The notes under the pieces: generated by a model
What the model was told of the DNA's origin: nothing
The model's database searches: none
What the model saw: the letters and a program-made list of their open reading frames with translations, nothing else
Assembly: GCA_016207645.1 (NCBI GenBank)
Contig: JACQPH010000034.1
Span: 1-53,342, forward strand
DNA: 53,342 bases
Source: Elusimicrobiota bacterium
GTDB taxonomy: Bacteria; Elusimicrobiota; Elusimicrobia; Elusimicrobiales; UBA9959
Reading direction: 5' to 3'
Made by a program: the position numbers and the translations under genes
In this document: piece by piece, positions 9,418 through 19,403 of the stretch
Layout: every line of letters begins with the position of its first letter
How positions within the stretch are numbered: the first letter of the stretch is position 1

Positions 9418-10614
9418 ATGGGAATCCAGAAGAACATGTTTCCGCGGGCCAGGATCCCTTACGGGACCTGGGGGAGCAGCTATTTCCCCGCCTGGCAGGC
9501 TTCGCCGCTGGCCGAGGTCAATATCGGCCAGTTCGCCGGCGAGGCGATGAACAAGGTGCTGGGGCTCAGAAAGGTCCCGAAGAGCGAGCTGGACCACCTG
9601 GTCACCGGCTCCACCATTCCCTGGCACTGGAAGTTCTGGAACTCGCCCATGCTCGCGAGCTGCCTGGGCCGCCGGGTGGCCGGCTGCCACGTCGAGCAGG
9701 CCTGCGCCACCGGCCTGAAAGCCGTGCTGGTGGCCGCCGCCGAAGTGGACGGCGGGTCCAGCGACGCGGCCGGCGTGCTGACCTTCGACCGGACCAGCGA
9801 TTCCCCCGCCGGGATCTTCCCGGAGCGGCGGGCTCACCGCCGGACCGAGGCGCTGAGCGACGTGTGGGATAATTTCGGCTTCGACCCGTCCACCGGCAGG
9901 TCCATGATCTGCTGCGCCGGCAACGCGGCCCGCAAATACAAGCTGGACCGGAAAGAAGTGGACGAGCTGTCCCTCTGCCGCCACGAGCAGTACTTCAAGG
10001 CCCAGGCGTCGGGCTTCCTGGCGAAGGTCCTGGTGCCGTTCGAGGTGCTGGACGTGCAGGGCCGCGTAAGGGGCGTGGTGGACGCGGACACCGGGGTGGC
10101 CCGGCACACTCTGCGCGGGCTCAGGGCGATGCGGGAGCTGGATACCTGCATAACCAGCGGCACCCAGACCCACCCGTCGGACGGGATGGCCTGCCTGCTG
10201 GTCACTACCAAAGAGAAAGCCCAGGAGCTCAGCCGCAAGCCCGAAGTGGATATCCAATTCGTGGGCAAGACCGAAGTGCGGACCAGCCCCAGCCTGATGC
10301 CCGAGGCCCCGGCTTTGGCCGTGAAAGACCTGCTGCGCAGGACGGGGCTGGCGCTGAAGGATATTTCCGTGGTCAAATCCCACAACCCTTTCGCCATTAA
10401 CGACGCCGTCTTCGCCAAAGAGTTCAAATACGACTGGCGCGAGATGAACAGGACCGGCAGCTCGCTGGTGTGGGGGCACCCGCAGGGACCGACGCTGACC
10501 CGCCTGCTGATAGAAGGCCTGGAAGAGTCCGCGGACCTGGGCGGCGGCTACGTATTGCTGATGGGCTGCGCGGCCGGCGACGTCGGCATAGCCGCGCTGT
10601 TCAGGGTAGGATAA
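9418..10614 (+). CDS. Thiolase family protein
   Basis: HVEQACATGLKAVL, SSLVWGHPQGPTLTRL, LLMGCAAGDVGIA. Confidence 0.8.
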   Translation: MGIQKNMFPRARIPYGTWGSSYFPAWQASPLAEVNIGQFAGEAMNKVLGLRKVPKSELDHLVTGSTIPWHWKFWNSPMLASCLGRRVAGCHVEQACATGLKAVLVAAAEVDGGSSDAAGVLTFDRTSDSPAGIFPERRAHRRTEALSDVWDNFGFDPSTGRSMICCAGNAARKYKLDRKEVDELSLCRHEQYFKAQASGFLAKVLVPFEVLDVQGRVRGVVDADTGVARHTLRGLRAMRELDTCITSGTQTHPSDGMACLLVTTKEKAQELSRKPEVDIQFVGKTEVRTSPSLMPEAPALAVKDLLRRTGLALKDISVVKSHNPFAINDAVFAKEFKYDWREMNRTGSSLVWGHPQGPTLTRLLIEGLEESADLGGGYVLLMGCAAGDVGIAALFRVG

Positions 10615-10625
10615 AGAGGAATGTT

Positions 10626-12779
10626 ATGGCTAAAAATTCACCAGCAACGACTGCCGCGGCAAAGGGCGCTTCCGGCGCTCCCGGGAGAAAGAATACGACC
10701 ATCTCGGCGATGAGACAGTCCACCCTGGAAACGCTGGGCCTGGGCACGGTACTTGAAATTTTCAAGAACGGGCGGCTGCCCGCCGCCGCCGGCGAGCTGG
10801 TGGACCAGGTTTTCGGGCCAGCCGGGGACCGGGGGGCGCTGGTGATCTCCGGCGCCAACGGCATCGTGGGCTCAGGCAAAGCTATGCAGCTGGCCTCCAG
10901 GCTGCAGCCGTTCGGCGTGCCCCTCGTGGCGCTGGACTTTCCCGGCGCGCCCGACGGGCTGGGCAGGCATTACCCGGGGCTGGCCAGAACCTTCGGGCGG
11001 GAAGGGGCCGGCAGAATAATGGAGAGCATTATCCGCATGAGCTATAACGGCCGCAGCCTCCCGCCGCAGCTCAAGGGGCTTAAGCCCAGGTTCCTCCTGG
11101 AAGCCATCCCGGAGCTCCTGGACGTGAAAAAAGCGCATTATAAAATTTTCCGGTGCGAGTTCCCCGGCATGGACATCCGCTCCGTCACTTCCGGCTTCCC
11201 GGGTTCCGAGCTGGGGGTAGGGATAGCGCACCCGGCTTTCCCGCACGAAATAAGCAAGATCTGGGAAATAGTGGAGCCCAAGCCCACCCCCGGCACACAA
11301 CTGCTCTGGGCGCTGGGCATGGTCCCGGTGCCCGTAAGCGACAACTGGTCCTTCGTGCTGGACGTGCTGTTCTGCGGCGCCACCCTGGCGGCGCTCAGGT
11401 ACCACCAGGCTTCCAACATGCCTTACTGGAAGATAGACAAATATTTCCGCAAGCTCCTGGGAGCGAACCCGTTCCGGGCGCACGACGCGATAGGCGCCAA
11501 AGGGGCGAATTTCCTGACCTGGTCCTGCCTGCACCACCTCGGCGAGCAGTACGGCGAGCTGTTCAAGCCGAACGCCGACCTGGACGACCGCAAGGAGACC
11601 GGCGCGGAGTATTACCCGCTGAACCACTTCCGGCCGCTGGTGAACTGGTCAATGGGACCGGAAGAGGAAGAAGATTTTAAAGTCCGCACCCTGGGCCCGC
11701 TGTTCCAGATGACCAGCCTGCTGCTGCATGAAAAGCGCTCGCACCTTACGCATATCAACGCCATCGGCGAGCTGTGCGCCCAGTTCAGGCGCGGCATTCT
11801 CTCGGTGATCCGCACCGAGGGCCGCGACGCCGCCGTGAAGCTGGTGAACAAGTATCAGAAGCTGCATCCCGGGGCGAAGAGCTGCTGGTATCCCGAGACG
11901 TTCGAAAATATCGGGTCGCCGGAGTGGCAGCAGTTGTACGTGAACGCCGAGCATGACGGCAGCGCTGGCGTGATAACCCTCAGCCGGGAAAGCTATAACA
12001 GCGACGTGGACGCGGAGCTGAACCGGGCCATCGACTGGCTGAAGAAAGAAAAGATAGAAAAAGTGATAATTTCCGGAGATTTCCACCTCTCTACGCAACT
12101 GGTAGGGGCCGATACGGCTGATTTCTATCCCGCGCTGAAGGACGTTAAAGAGGGCCTCCGGATCTCCCGGGACTGGTCCAAAACCGCCCGCCGGCTGAAC
12201 GACGAATTCAAGGTTTCCGTCGGGTACATAGGCGGGAAGCGCTGCTTCGGCGGCTGCCTGGAACTGCTCCTGCACTGCCACTACCTGGTAAGCGCGGAAG
12301 ACGCCAGCCTGGGCATGCCCGAGGTGACTCTGCCCGTGGTTCCGGGCATGGAAGGCTGCCACTGGCCGCTGCGCAAGGCCGCCCCGGAAAAGTGGCCGGA
12401 GCTGTTCAGGCTCCTGCTGACCGGCCGCCCGGTCCGCGCGAAAGAAGCGGTAGGCTGGCTTGTGGACTACGCGGGCCCGGTGGACGGCTGCCTGAAGACG
12501 GCCTGGAAGCTGGTTACGGGCGCGGGCCCCGGGCTGCCCCGGCGTAAAGTGCAGGAGGGCCCGCTTAAAAAACTGCCTAAAGACGCGCCGCAGGGCGCGG
12601 AAGATAATGCCGTGGAAGCCGGGAAAAAAGCTATTTTGGAGTGCATCCTGGCCTCCTGCGCCGTGACTTCCTCCGAGGCGCTGCTGGTCCAGGCGAAGCA
12701 TTCCGCCGGCTTCATGTTAAGCCCCGCTTTCCATACCGGCAAAATAGGCGTGGAACTGAAGAAGATGCTGGAGGTATAG
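10626..12779 (+). CDS. Divergent 3-hydroxyacyl-CoA dehydrogenase / enoyl-CoA hydratase fusion
   Basis: ATG 10626 inside ORF 10470-12779; N-terminal Rossmann SGANGIVGSGKAMQLA, AHPAFPHEISKIWEIVEP, HAD C-domain-like NPFRAHDAIG; C-terminal crotonase GGCLELLLHC...GMPEVTLPVVPG. Confidence 0.7.
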   Translation: MAKNSPATTAAAKGASGAPGRKNTTISAMRQSTLETLGLGTVLEIFKNGRLPAAAGELVDQVFGPAGDRGALVISGANGIVGSGKAMQLASRLQPFGVPLVALDFPGAPDGLGRHYPGLARTFGREGAGRIMESIIRMSYNGRSLPPQLKGLKPRFLLEAIPELLDVKKAHYKIFRCEFPGMDIRSVTSGFPGSELGVGIAHPAFPHEISKIWEIVEPKPTPGTQLLWALGMVPVPVSDNWSFVLDVLFCGATLAALRYHQASNMPYWKIDKYFRKLLGANPFRAHDAIGAKGANFLTWSCLHHLGEQYGELFKPNADLDDRKETGAEYYPLNHFRPLVNWSMGPEEEEDFKVRTLGPLFQMTSLLLHEKRSHLTHINAIGELCAQFRRGILSVIRTEGRDAAVKLVNKYQKLHPGAKSCWYPETFENIGSPEWQQLYVNAEHDGSAGVITLSRESYNSDVDAELNRAIDWLKKEKIEKVIISGDFHLSTQLVGADTADFYPALKDVKEGLRISRDWSKTARRLNDEFKVSVGYIGGKRCFGGCLELLLHCHYLVSAEDASLGMPEVTLPVVPGMEGCHWPLRKAAPEKWPELFRLLLTGRPVRAKEAVGWLVDYAGPVDGCLKTAWKLVTGAGPGLPRRKVQEGPLKKLPKDAPQGAEDNAVEAGKKAILECILASCAVTSSEALLVQAKHSAGFMLSPAFHTGKIGVELKKMLEV

Positions 12780-13017
12780 CAAAGCCCTTCCCTCGCGGCT
12801 AGTTAAACGAGAAAGTTCCCCGGCCGCTAGAGGCCGCCGCCCGGTGTTTGGCGCCTATCCGCGCCACCCGCCCCTCCCTTAATAGTAAAATTTCAGCGCA
12901 TGCTCGGATGTATTGCGTATATTACGGTAAATATGGCATTACAGGTGCGCAGATTACAGGCCCGGAGGGTCGTAAATGTATATTCCACGGCCCGGCCTTA
13001 CAATAAAATAACTTTGC

Positions 13018-13023
13018 TATAAT
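13018..13023 (+). promoter_or_regulatory. Candidate -10 element TATAAT 8 nt upstream of an ATG
   Basis: TATAAT at 13018-13023, ATG at 13032; no convincing -35. Confidence 0.35.
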
Positions 13024-13031
13024 AATTGTAA

Positions 13032-14240
13032 ATGACCGACAAGCGCGAAGTGGTGATCCTGGACGCGGTCCGAAGCCCGATCGGCAGACTGGGCGGCGTT
13101 TTATCGGGAGTCCGGCCGGATGACCTGGCCGCGCGCCTGATAGAGGCGCTGTGCAAGAGAAACTCCCTTGACCCGGACGGGATCTGCGACGTCTACCTGG
13201 GCTGCGCGAACCAGGCCGGGGAAGACTGCCGGAACATAGCGCGCATGGCGGTGCTGGCCGCCGGGCTCCCCTTTGAGATCCCCGCCTGCACCGTGAACCG
13301 CCTTTGCGGCTCCGGCCTGGAAGCCGTGAATCTGGCCGCTAAATCCATCCTGGCCGGCGAAGGGGACCTGTATCTGGCGGGCGGGGTGGAGAGCATGAGC
13401 CGCGCGCCCTGGGTGCTGGGCAAGCCGGGCGCGCCCTACCAGCACGGCAATCTGACGGCCTACGACACCTCTTTGGGCTGGAGATTTCCAAACCCGGCGA
13501 TAGAAAAAAGAATCCCCCTGCTGAGCATGGGCGAAACCGCCGAGAATCTGGCGGAGAAATACAATATCGGCCGCGAAGAGCAGGACGGCTTCGCCTTTGA
13601 ATCCCATAAAAAAGCGGTGCGGGCGCGCGACACCGTTTTCAGCGGCGAGATAATCCCGCTTTCCCTGCCCGCGAAGAAAGGCCCGCCGGTGGTAGTGGAT
13701 AAAGACGAGCCCCCCCGGGCCGATACTTCCCTGGAAAAATTGGCGGCTTTATCTCCGGCGTTCAAAAAGGGCGGCACGGTTACCGGCGGGAACAGCTCCG
13801 GCCTGAACGACGGGGCGGCCTTCCTGGTCCTGGCCAGCAGGGAGAAGGCGCAGGCCCTCGGAAAAAAGCCGCTGGCCAGGTGGCTGGGCAGCGCCACGGC
13901 GGGGCTGGACCCTTCCTGCATGGGACTGGGCCCGGTGTTCTCCACGCGCAAATTGCTTCAGCGCCTGGGGCTTACTATGGCAGAACTGGACCTTGTCGAG
14001 CTCAACGAGGCCTTCGCCGCGCAGGTCCTTTCGTGTGTGAAGGAACTCGGTATTCCGCTGGTGAAACTTAACCCGAACGGGGGAGCGATAGCGCTCGGCC
14101 ACCCGCTGGGCTCGAGCGGCGCCCGTATTTTAACCACTCTTCTGCACGAGATGAAGCGCCGGCAGGCCCGGCTGGGGCTGGCCACGCTTTGTATAGGCGT
14201 CGGCCAGGGAATTTCGACCATCGTCGGCGGCGAAATATAA
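13032..14240 (+). CDS. Acetyl-CoA C-acyltransferase (thiolase)
   Basis: [64 protein letters not shown]. Confidence 0.93.
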   Translation: MTDKREVVILDAVRSPIGRLGGVLSGVRPDDLAARLIEALCKRNSLDPDGICDVYLGCANQAGEDCRNIARMAVLAAGLPFEIPACTVNRLCGSGLEAVNLAAKSILAGEGDLYLAGGVESMSRAPWVLGKPGAPYQHGNLTAYDTSLGWRFPNPAIEKRIPLLSMGETAENLAEKYNIGREEQDGFAFESHKKAVRARDTVFSGEIIPLSLPAKKGPPVVVDKDEPPRADTSLEKLAALSPAFKKGGTVTGGNSSGLNDGAAFLVLASREKAQALGKKPLARWLGSATAGLDPSCMGLGPVFSTRKLLQRLGLTMAELDLVELNEAFAAQVLSCVKELGIPLVKLNPNGGAIALGHPLGSSGARILTTLLHEMKRRQARLGLATLCIGVGQGISTIVGGEI

Positions 14241-14260
14241 AGGATTCACAAGGAGACTTT

Positions 14261-15508
14261 ATGACAACACTTGCAAAAACCGAAAAAAAGATCTCGGCTG
14301 GGGATTTTTACCGGCTGGACGAGCTCTTCCTCTCCGACGACGACAGGCTGGTGCGCGACGCGGTGCGCGAATTCGTAAAAAAAGAAGTGTTCCCCCATAT
14401 TTCCGGCTGGGACAGCGGCAAATCGGCCCCCTACGCCAACCACGAAGAGCTGGTCCGCGCCACGGCCAGGAAGTACGGCCAGCAGCTTTCCCTTTTCGGC
14501 GCTTCCATAGAGGGGATAGAGCCCTACCTGTCCCACCTGAACTTCACCCCTTTATCCCACACCTCGTACGGGGTGGCGATGCGAGAGATCGAGTACTGCG
14601 ACACCAGCCTGCGGTCGCTGGCCTCGGTACAAAGCTCGCTGTGCATGTTCGCTATTTTCCAGTTCGGGTCCGAGGAGCAGAAGAAAAAATGGCTGCCCGC
14701 GCTTTTTACCGGGGAGGCCCTGGCCTGCTTCGGCCTGACGGAGCCGCAGGGCGGCTCCGACCCCGGGAACATGCTGACCAAAGCGAAGAAAGTTTCCGGC
14801 GGCTGGGTGCTGGACGGGAACAAGGCCTGGATCACGAACGGCTTCGCCGACGTGGCCGTGGTCTGGGCCCGCACGGAAGAGGGGATCCGCGGGTTCCTGG
14901 TGGAGAAAGGGACGGCGGGATTCACCTACCGCAACGAGGAGAAATGGGCCCTGCGGGCCGGGGTGGCCTCCTCGCTTTCCTTCAGCGGCTGCGAGGTCCC
15001 CGACAGCGCCCTTATGCCCGGCACGGTGCAGAAGAAACCGCATGACCTGAAATGCCCGCTGCGCTGCCTCAGCGAGGCCCGCTACAGCATTATCTGGGGC
15101 GTGGTGGGCGCGGCCCGCGCCTGCGTGGACGAAACCCTCCGCTACTCCGGCGAAAGGAAGCTTTTCGGCAAGGCCCTGGCGTGCAAGCAGGAGACCCAGC
15201 GGCGGCTGGTGCTGATGCTGAACGATACGGAGAACGCGCAGCTGGTGGCGCTCCAGCTCGCGCGGCTGAAAGAGCGGAAGGCCCTCAGCCACGTCCATAT
15301 CTCCCTGGGCAAATACAACAACGTCAATAAAGCGCTTAACGTCGCGCAGACCGCCTGCGAGCTCCTTTCGGCGGACGTTTTCACTTTCGACGCTTTCCAT
15401 TCCGGCCGGCACATGAGGAACCTCAACGTGGTCAAGAAGTACGAGGGGACGCATGAGATACACCAGCTTATCGTCGGAAGGGAGATCACCGGCGAACAGG
15501 CGTTTTAA
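14261..15508 (+). CDS. Acyl-CoA dehydrogenase, glutaryl-CoA dehydrogenase-like
   Basis: ACFGLTEPQGGSDPGNM, EARYSIIWGVVGAARACVDETLRYSGERKLFGKALA, YEGTHEIHQLIVGREITG; ATG 14261 within ORF 14189-15508. Confidence 0.82.
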   Translation: MTTLAKTEKKISAGDFYRLDELFLSDDDRLVRDAVREFVKKEVFPHISGWDSGKSAPYANHEELVRATARKYGQQLSLFGASIEGIEPYLSHLNFTPLSHTSYGVAMREIEYCDTSLRSLASVQSSLCMFAIFQFGSEEQKKKWLPALFTGEALACFGLTEPQGGSDPGNMLTKAKKVSGGWVLDGNKAWITNGFADVAVVWARTEEGIRGFLVEKGTAGFTYRNEEKWALRAGVASSLSFSGCEVPDSALMPGTVQKKPHDLKCPLRCLSEARYSIIWGVVGAARACVDETLRYSGERKLFGKALACKQETQRRLVLMLNDTENAQLVALQLARLKERKALSHVHISLGKYNNVNKALNVAQTACELLSADVFTFDAFHSGRHMRNLNVVKKYEGTHEIHQLIVGREITGEQAF

Positions 15509-15758
15509 AGGCTCGTTAAGAAATATCGGCGTCTATATGGGCATGGATAGTTTGATATAGGTCCTTTGCCTCAGCAGACAGCTTCCCTTTTGGCGCTTGT
15601 TTTTAACGAATTATAGTGATAGGCTCTATATTTAGAGTAGAAGTGCCCTTGTAATCTGGGGGATCGGCCCCGGAGTATCCACGGCCGGACCTTAATCCGG
15701 TGTATCAGGGGAGAGCGAGAATTCCGCTTTCCTTTTTTTGCTGGAGTGAGGGGAAGTA

Positions 15759-16835
15759 ATGATTTCAGATTTTATTAAATTCAAACCTGCTAACCTTGTT
15801 TTTGTAAGCACATATAAATGTACGGCTGCCTGTAAGAATTGTTGTTTTACCTGTAGTCAAGACGCCACGCTCCCTTCCCTGCCTATCAACAGGATTTTGC
15901 ATTATCTTGAAGAGGGGACAACCGGCTTCCCATCCATTAAACTTGCCGTGTTCACCGGAGGAGAATGTTTTTTACTCGGCAAAGACCTTGTTAAGGCAAT
16001 AGCCGCGGCAAAAACACACGGGCTCCAGACAAGATGCGTCACTAATGGATATTGGGCAACCAGCAAGGAAACAGCCGTCAAAACCCTTTCAAAATTGCGG
16101 AGCGCCGGCCTTGATGAATTAAATTTCAGTACCGGGGATGAGCATCAGCGATACGTTCCATTTAACAGAATAATTTCCGGCGTAACCACAGCCTGTGAAA
16201 TCGGGATAAGAACGGTTCTTGTTATCGAAGGCGGGGCGGACTCAGGTTTTACGGTGCAGACATTTATCTCCACCCCGGAAATTGCTGAATTATTGAAGTC
16301 CCCGTTCTCCAAGAATTTAATAATAATGACAAATGTATGGATTGATTTTTCCAACAAAAGTATTAATGGGGAGCAGCAAAATGTGGCGTTGAACTTAAGC
16401 GAAGACACTGGCTGCAGTAATATCCTTGAGTCGGTGATAATTAGTCCCGATGAGCGCCTATTATCCTGCTGCGGACTTACTTTAAAAGATATTCCAGAAA
16501 TGGACATGGGGAAAATACAGGGAAAGGGGCTCAAAAAACTCTACGAAGAGCAAGCAAACGACTTTTTAAAACTCTGGCTTCGTGTCGAAGGGCCGCAGGG
16601 GATAATCGATAACATCTCAGACGATCCTTTGAACCATAAATTTAAACACCCCTGTGAGGCCTGCCTCGCCCTTTTCTCCTCGGATAAAATCCGGGAGAAG
16701 TTAATAGAGAATTATACCTCCAGAGTCCCGGATATTATGTTTAAATATAAGTTCAAGGGCCTTTTACAAAAAGCCCATGATCCGGCTTTCTTATGCAACA
16801 CCAATGGCGGCAGCCATATTTGCTACGGCATATAA
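15759..16835 (+). CDS. Radical SAM protein
   Basis: CTAACKNC (CxxxCxxC), VFTGGECFLLG, RCVTNGYWA, LNFSTGDEHQRYVP; AT-rich. Confidence 0.85.
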   Translation: MISDFIKFKPANLVFVSTYKCTAACKNCCFTCSQDATLPSLPINRILHYLEEGTTGFPSIKLAVFTGGECFLLGKDLVKAIAAAKTHGLQTRCVTNGYWATSKETAVKTLSKLRSAGLDELNFSTGDEHQRYVPFNRIISGVTTACEIGIRTVLVIEGGADSGFTVQTFISTPEIAELLKSPFSKNLIIMTNVWIDFSNKSINGEQQNVALNLSEDTGCSNILESVIISPDERLLSCCGLTLKDIPEMDMGKIQGKGLKKLYEEQANDFLKLWLRVEGPQGIIDNISDDPLNHKFKHPCEACLALFSSDKIREKLIENYTSRVPDIMFKYKFKGLLQKAHDPAFLCNTNGGSHICYGI

Positions 16836-16853
16836 ACAGGGTGGGACAGGAAA

Positions 16854-17849
16854 ATGACTAAATTACTGCTAACGGCGAAAAGAATGACCCTAAGTCTCTT
16901 CGCGTTCCTGCTCGGAAGCGAAAGTTTTGCGGGAGTAATAGAACTTCCATCTATCGATAATGAGCCGATAAACAAGCCTATCTTCCCAGGCAAGGTATTC
17001 CCGCAAAATCCCGAAGCTAAAAGGCAACTGATAAAACTACATCTGCCATACACCAGCATACCAAAGGAAACATGGGATTATGTCGCTGTCTTATGCAACC
17101 TTGCCGAAGATGTTTTTGTAAACCCGGAAATATCAAAGCACTTCGCGGAGAACCCGAAAAAATATCTACAAAGCATAGGACTTAAAGGTAACGAACTTAA
17201 CCCTGAAATGGTGGAGGTAAAGGTAATCCTTGCCATGGGAAATCAACGTGTTAGAGCCGCTGTTGTGGCACACCGCCCCGACTTATTCATTAAAGAACTT
17301 GAGGCTCTTGGCATGCTGGATAAGCTAACAACTATGCGATCCGCGATAGCTGAGAAATGCGTGAATGAGATGATGGTCAAAGAAATACGGGAACTTATCG
17401 GCAGAGATATCCCTATAACAATGATGGAAGATAAGCTTTTCCTCGTAACCGTGTCCGTTGTCGCCGCTTTAGTCGCAGTTATAGTTGGCGCAGTAGTATG
17501 GTCACAGGTAGGAGGAGCCTTTAATGTCGGCGTAGCGGTAAATGCCGCCGTAGAAGTAAATCTCGCAGTAGAACAGAATGTTACGCTAGAAACCAGAACG
17601 TACGTTTATGGAGAAGATGAGAAAGGACGAAGTGCCTCCAATCTCTCCCCGTTCATGCTGGCGCGCTTTCTCGGTGGTGAAAAATTCAGCGAAGAGTCCA
17701 CCCGCGCATACACAGATAAATTCGTTGAAGATATGGCTTCCACCATCGAGAATTTAAAAATATTAAAAGAACACAAAACTGTAATAGATGGAACACTATT
17801 AAGATCAATACTGCGGAAACAGATCCAGACGCATATATTGAAAGTTTAA
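16854..17849 (+). CDS. Uncharacterised membrane protein with leader-like segment (possible radical SAM substrate)
   Basis: NPEISKHFAENPKKYLQSIGL segment; hydrophobic helix LFLVTVSVVAALVAVIVGAVVW followed by FNVGVAVNAAVEVNLAVEQNVTLET. Confidence 0.75.
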   Translation: MTKLLLTAKRMTLSLFAFLLGSESFAGVIELPSIDNEPINKPIFPGKVFPQNPEAKRQLIKLHLPYTSIPKETWDYVAVLCNLAEDVFVNPEISKHFAENPKKYLQSIGLKGNELNPEMVEVKVILAMGNQRVRAAVVAHRPDLFIKELEALGMLDKLTTMRSAIAEKCVNEMMVKEIRELIGRDIPITMMEDKLFLVTVSVVAALVAVIVGAVVWSQVGGAFNVGVAVNAAVEVNLAVEQNVTLETRTYVYGEDEKGRSASNLSPFMLARFLGGEKFSEESTRAYTDKFVEDMASTIENLKILKEHKTVIDGTLLRSILRKQIQTHILKV

Positions 17850-17866
17850 TTTTTCAAGGAGAACCC

Positions 17867-18424
17867 ATGAGCACGTTTTTCCAGGCGACACTTGATAGAC
17901 AAATAAAGATCAAGACCTGTGTCCTGGTTTTTGCCTGCATATTCCCGCTCCTTATTGTTTTAGGGGCAGCCTACTTTGTGATTGATGCCATGCGAGCGGG
18001 GCACTCCGTTCCCGCTTGGGCAATTCTTATATTCCTTGGTATTGTCATTAGCGTGGTCTTGCTGATAGCCGCGGCGATATACTTCACATATTTACTGTCT
18101 CCTGTCGGTTATGAAATACAGGCCAATGAACTTATTATCAAAAGAAAACTAAATTCGATAAATATACCTATCAATTCAATTAAGTCCGTGTCGGCATTAA
18201 ACACAGAAGAAATAGCAGGCTCTTTCCGTGTATTCGGGGTGGATGGCTTTTTCGGTAATTATGGAACTTTCCATAACAGTAAACTCGGCAAATATCGAAT
18301 GTATTCCACAAAGGACTCCGGCCTTGTATTGATATCCGCCGAAGAACAGTATATTTTAAGCCCTGATCAAAAAGATGATTTCATAAGTGCTATCACAGCT
18401 ATCCGGTTAAGCTTGAAACAATAG
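17867..18424 (+). CDS. Membrane protein with bacterial PH-like domain
   Basis: Two N-terminal hydrophobic helices; YEIQANELIIKRKLNSINIPINSIKSV...FRVFGVDGFFGNYGTFHNSKLGKYRMYSTKDSGLVLIS resembles bPH-type domains. Confidence 0.65.
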   Translation: MSTFFQATLDRQIKIKTCVLVFACIFPLLIVLGAAYFVIDAMRAGHSVPAWAILIFLGIVISVVLLIAAAIYFTYLLSPVGYEIQANELIIKRKLNSINIPINSIKSVSALNTEEIAGSFRVFGVDGFFGNYGTFHNSKLGKYRMYSTKDSGLVLISAEEQYILSPDQKDDFISAITAIRLSLKQ

Positions 18425-18617
18425 CGGTTCCCCTTGACAGCGCAACCTGCCTAACCCAGCTTGCGGAGCCGGTGTCAAGATGTGAATGGGTCGGCGGCTA
18501 CGGGTCGGCACATCCTCCGCCCAGGTTATCGAAGGCTGATGCAGACTTTTAGCCGGTGGCATCGCCTTACCAGAGTGGTTTCAGGCTTATGTTCGGACAG
18601 GATCCCAGGAGGCCCAG

Positions 18618-19403
18618 ATGAAATATCAGATCTTGAAGACCGCGGAAGCCGACGGCATACTGACCGTCACCCTCAGCAGGCCGAAAGCCCTGAACGCCCT
18701 CAACTCCCTTTTCTTCAGGGAAATGGACGACCTGCTCGCCTCCGCGGCCCGCAGGCCGGAGCTGAAGGCGCTGGTCGTCACCGGCGAAGGAAAAGCTTTC
18801 GTCGCCGGGGCCGACATAGCCGAGATGGCGGGCATGAACTCCGCCGAAGGCGAAGCCTTCTCCAAAGCCGGCCAGGCCACTTTCCGCGCTTTTGAAAATC
18901 TTGAGATACCGGTGATCGCCGCCGTGAACGGCTTCGCACTGGGCGGCGGCTGCGAACTCGCCATGGCCTGCGACATCAGGATAGCCAGCTCGGCCGCGAA
19001 ATTCGGCCAGCCCGAGGTCAGCCTCGGCCTGGTCCCCGGCTACGCCGGCACGCAGCGGCTCCCCCGCCTGGCAGGGCTCGGCAACGCCCTCTATATGCTG
19101 CTCAGCGGCGATATGATCACCGCCGAGGAGGCCCTGCGCATGGGCCTGGTGCAGAAAGTGGTCGAGCCCGACCAGCTCCTGCCCGAAACCCTGAAACTCG
19201 CGCAGAAAATAGCTTCCAAAGGCCCGAAAGCCGTCCGCAAAGCCAAGAAATTGGCCCGCGCCGGTTTAAACGAGGGCTTTGAAAAAGGCTCCGCCCTGGA
19301 AGCCGGAGAGTTCGGCGCCCTTTTCGGCAACGAGGGTACCGAAGGCATGAAGGCCTTCCTCGAAAAACGCAAGCCGGACTGGAAAATGGAGAAAGCGATA
19401 TGA
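18618..19403 (+). CDS. Enoyl-CoA hydratase (crotonase)
   Basis: KAFVAGADIAEM, NGFALGGGCELAMACDIRIAS, FGQPEVSLGLVPGYAGTQRLPRL. Confidence 0.92.
   Translation: MKYQILKTAEADGILTVTLSRPKALNALNSLFFREMDDLLASAARRPELKALVVTGEGKAFVAGADIAEMAGMNSAEGEAFSKAGQATFRAFENLEIPVIAAVNGFALGGGCELAMACDIRIASSAAKFGQPEVSLGLVPGYAGTQRLPRLAGLGNALYMLLSGDMITAEEALRMGLVQKVVEPDQLLPETLKLAQKIASKGPKAVRKAKKLARAGLNEGFEKGSALEAGEFGALFGNEGTEGMKAFLEKRKPDWKMEKAI

Noticed and set aside
15672-15744. Possible terminator/attenuator or riboswitch (AGCGAGAATTCCGCT followed by TTCCTTTTTTT) before the radical SAM gene
   Set aside because: Only about a 4-bp stem and no recognised riboswitch consensus; too weak to list.
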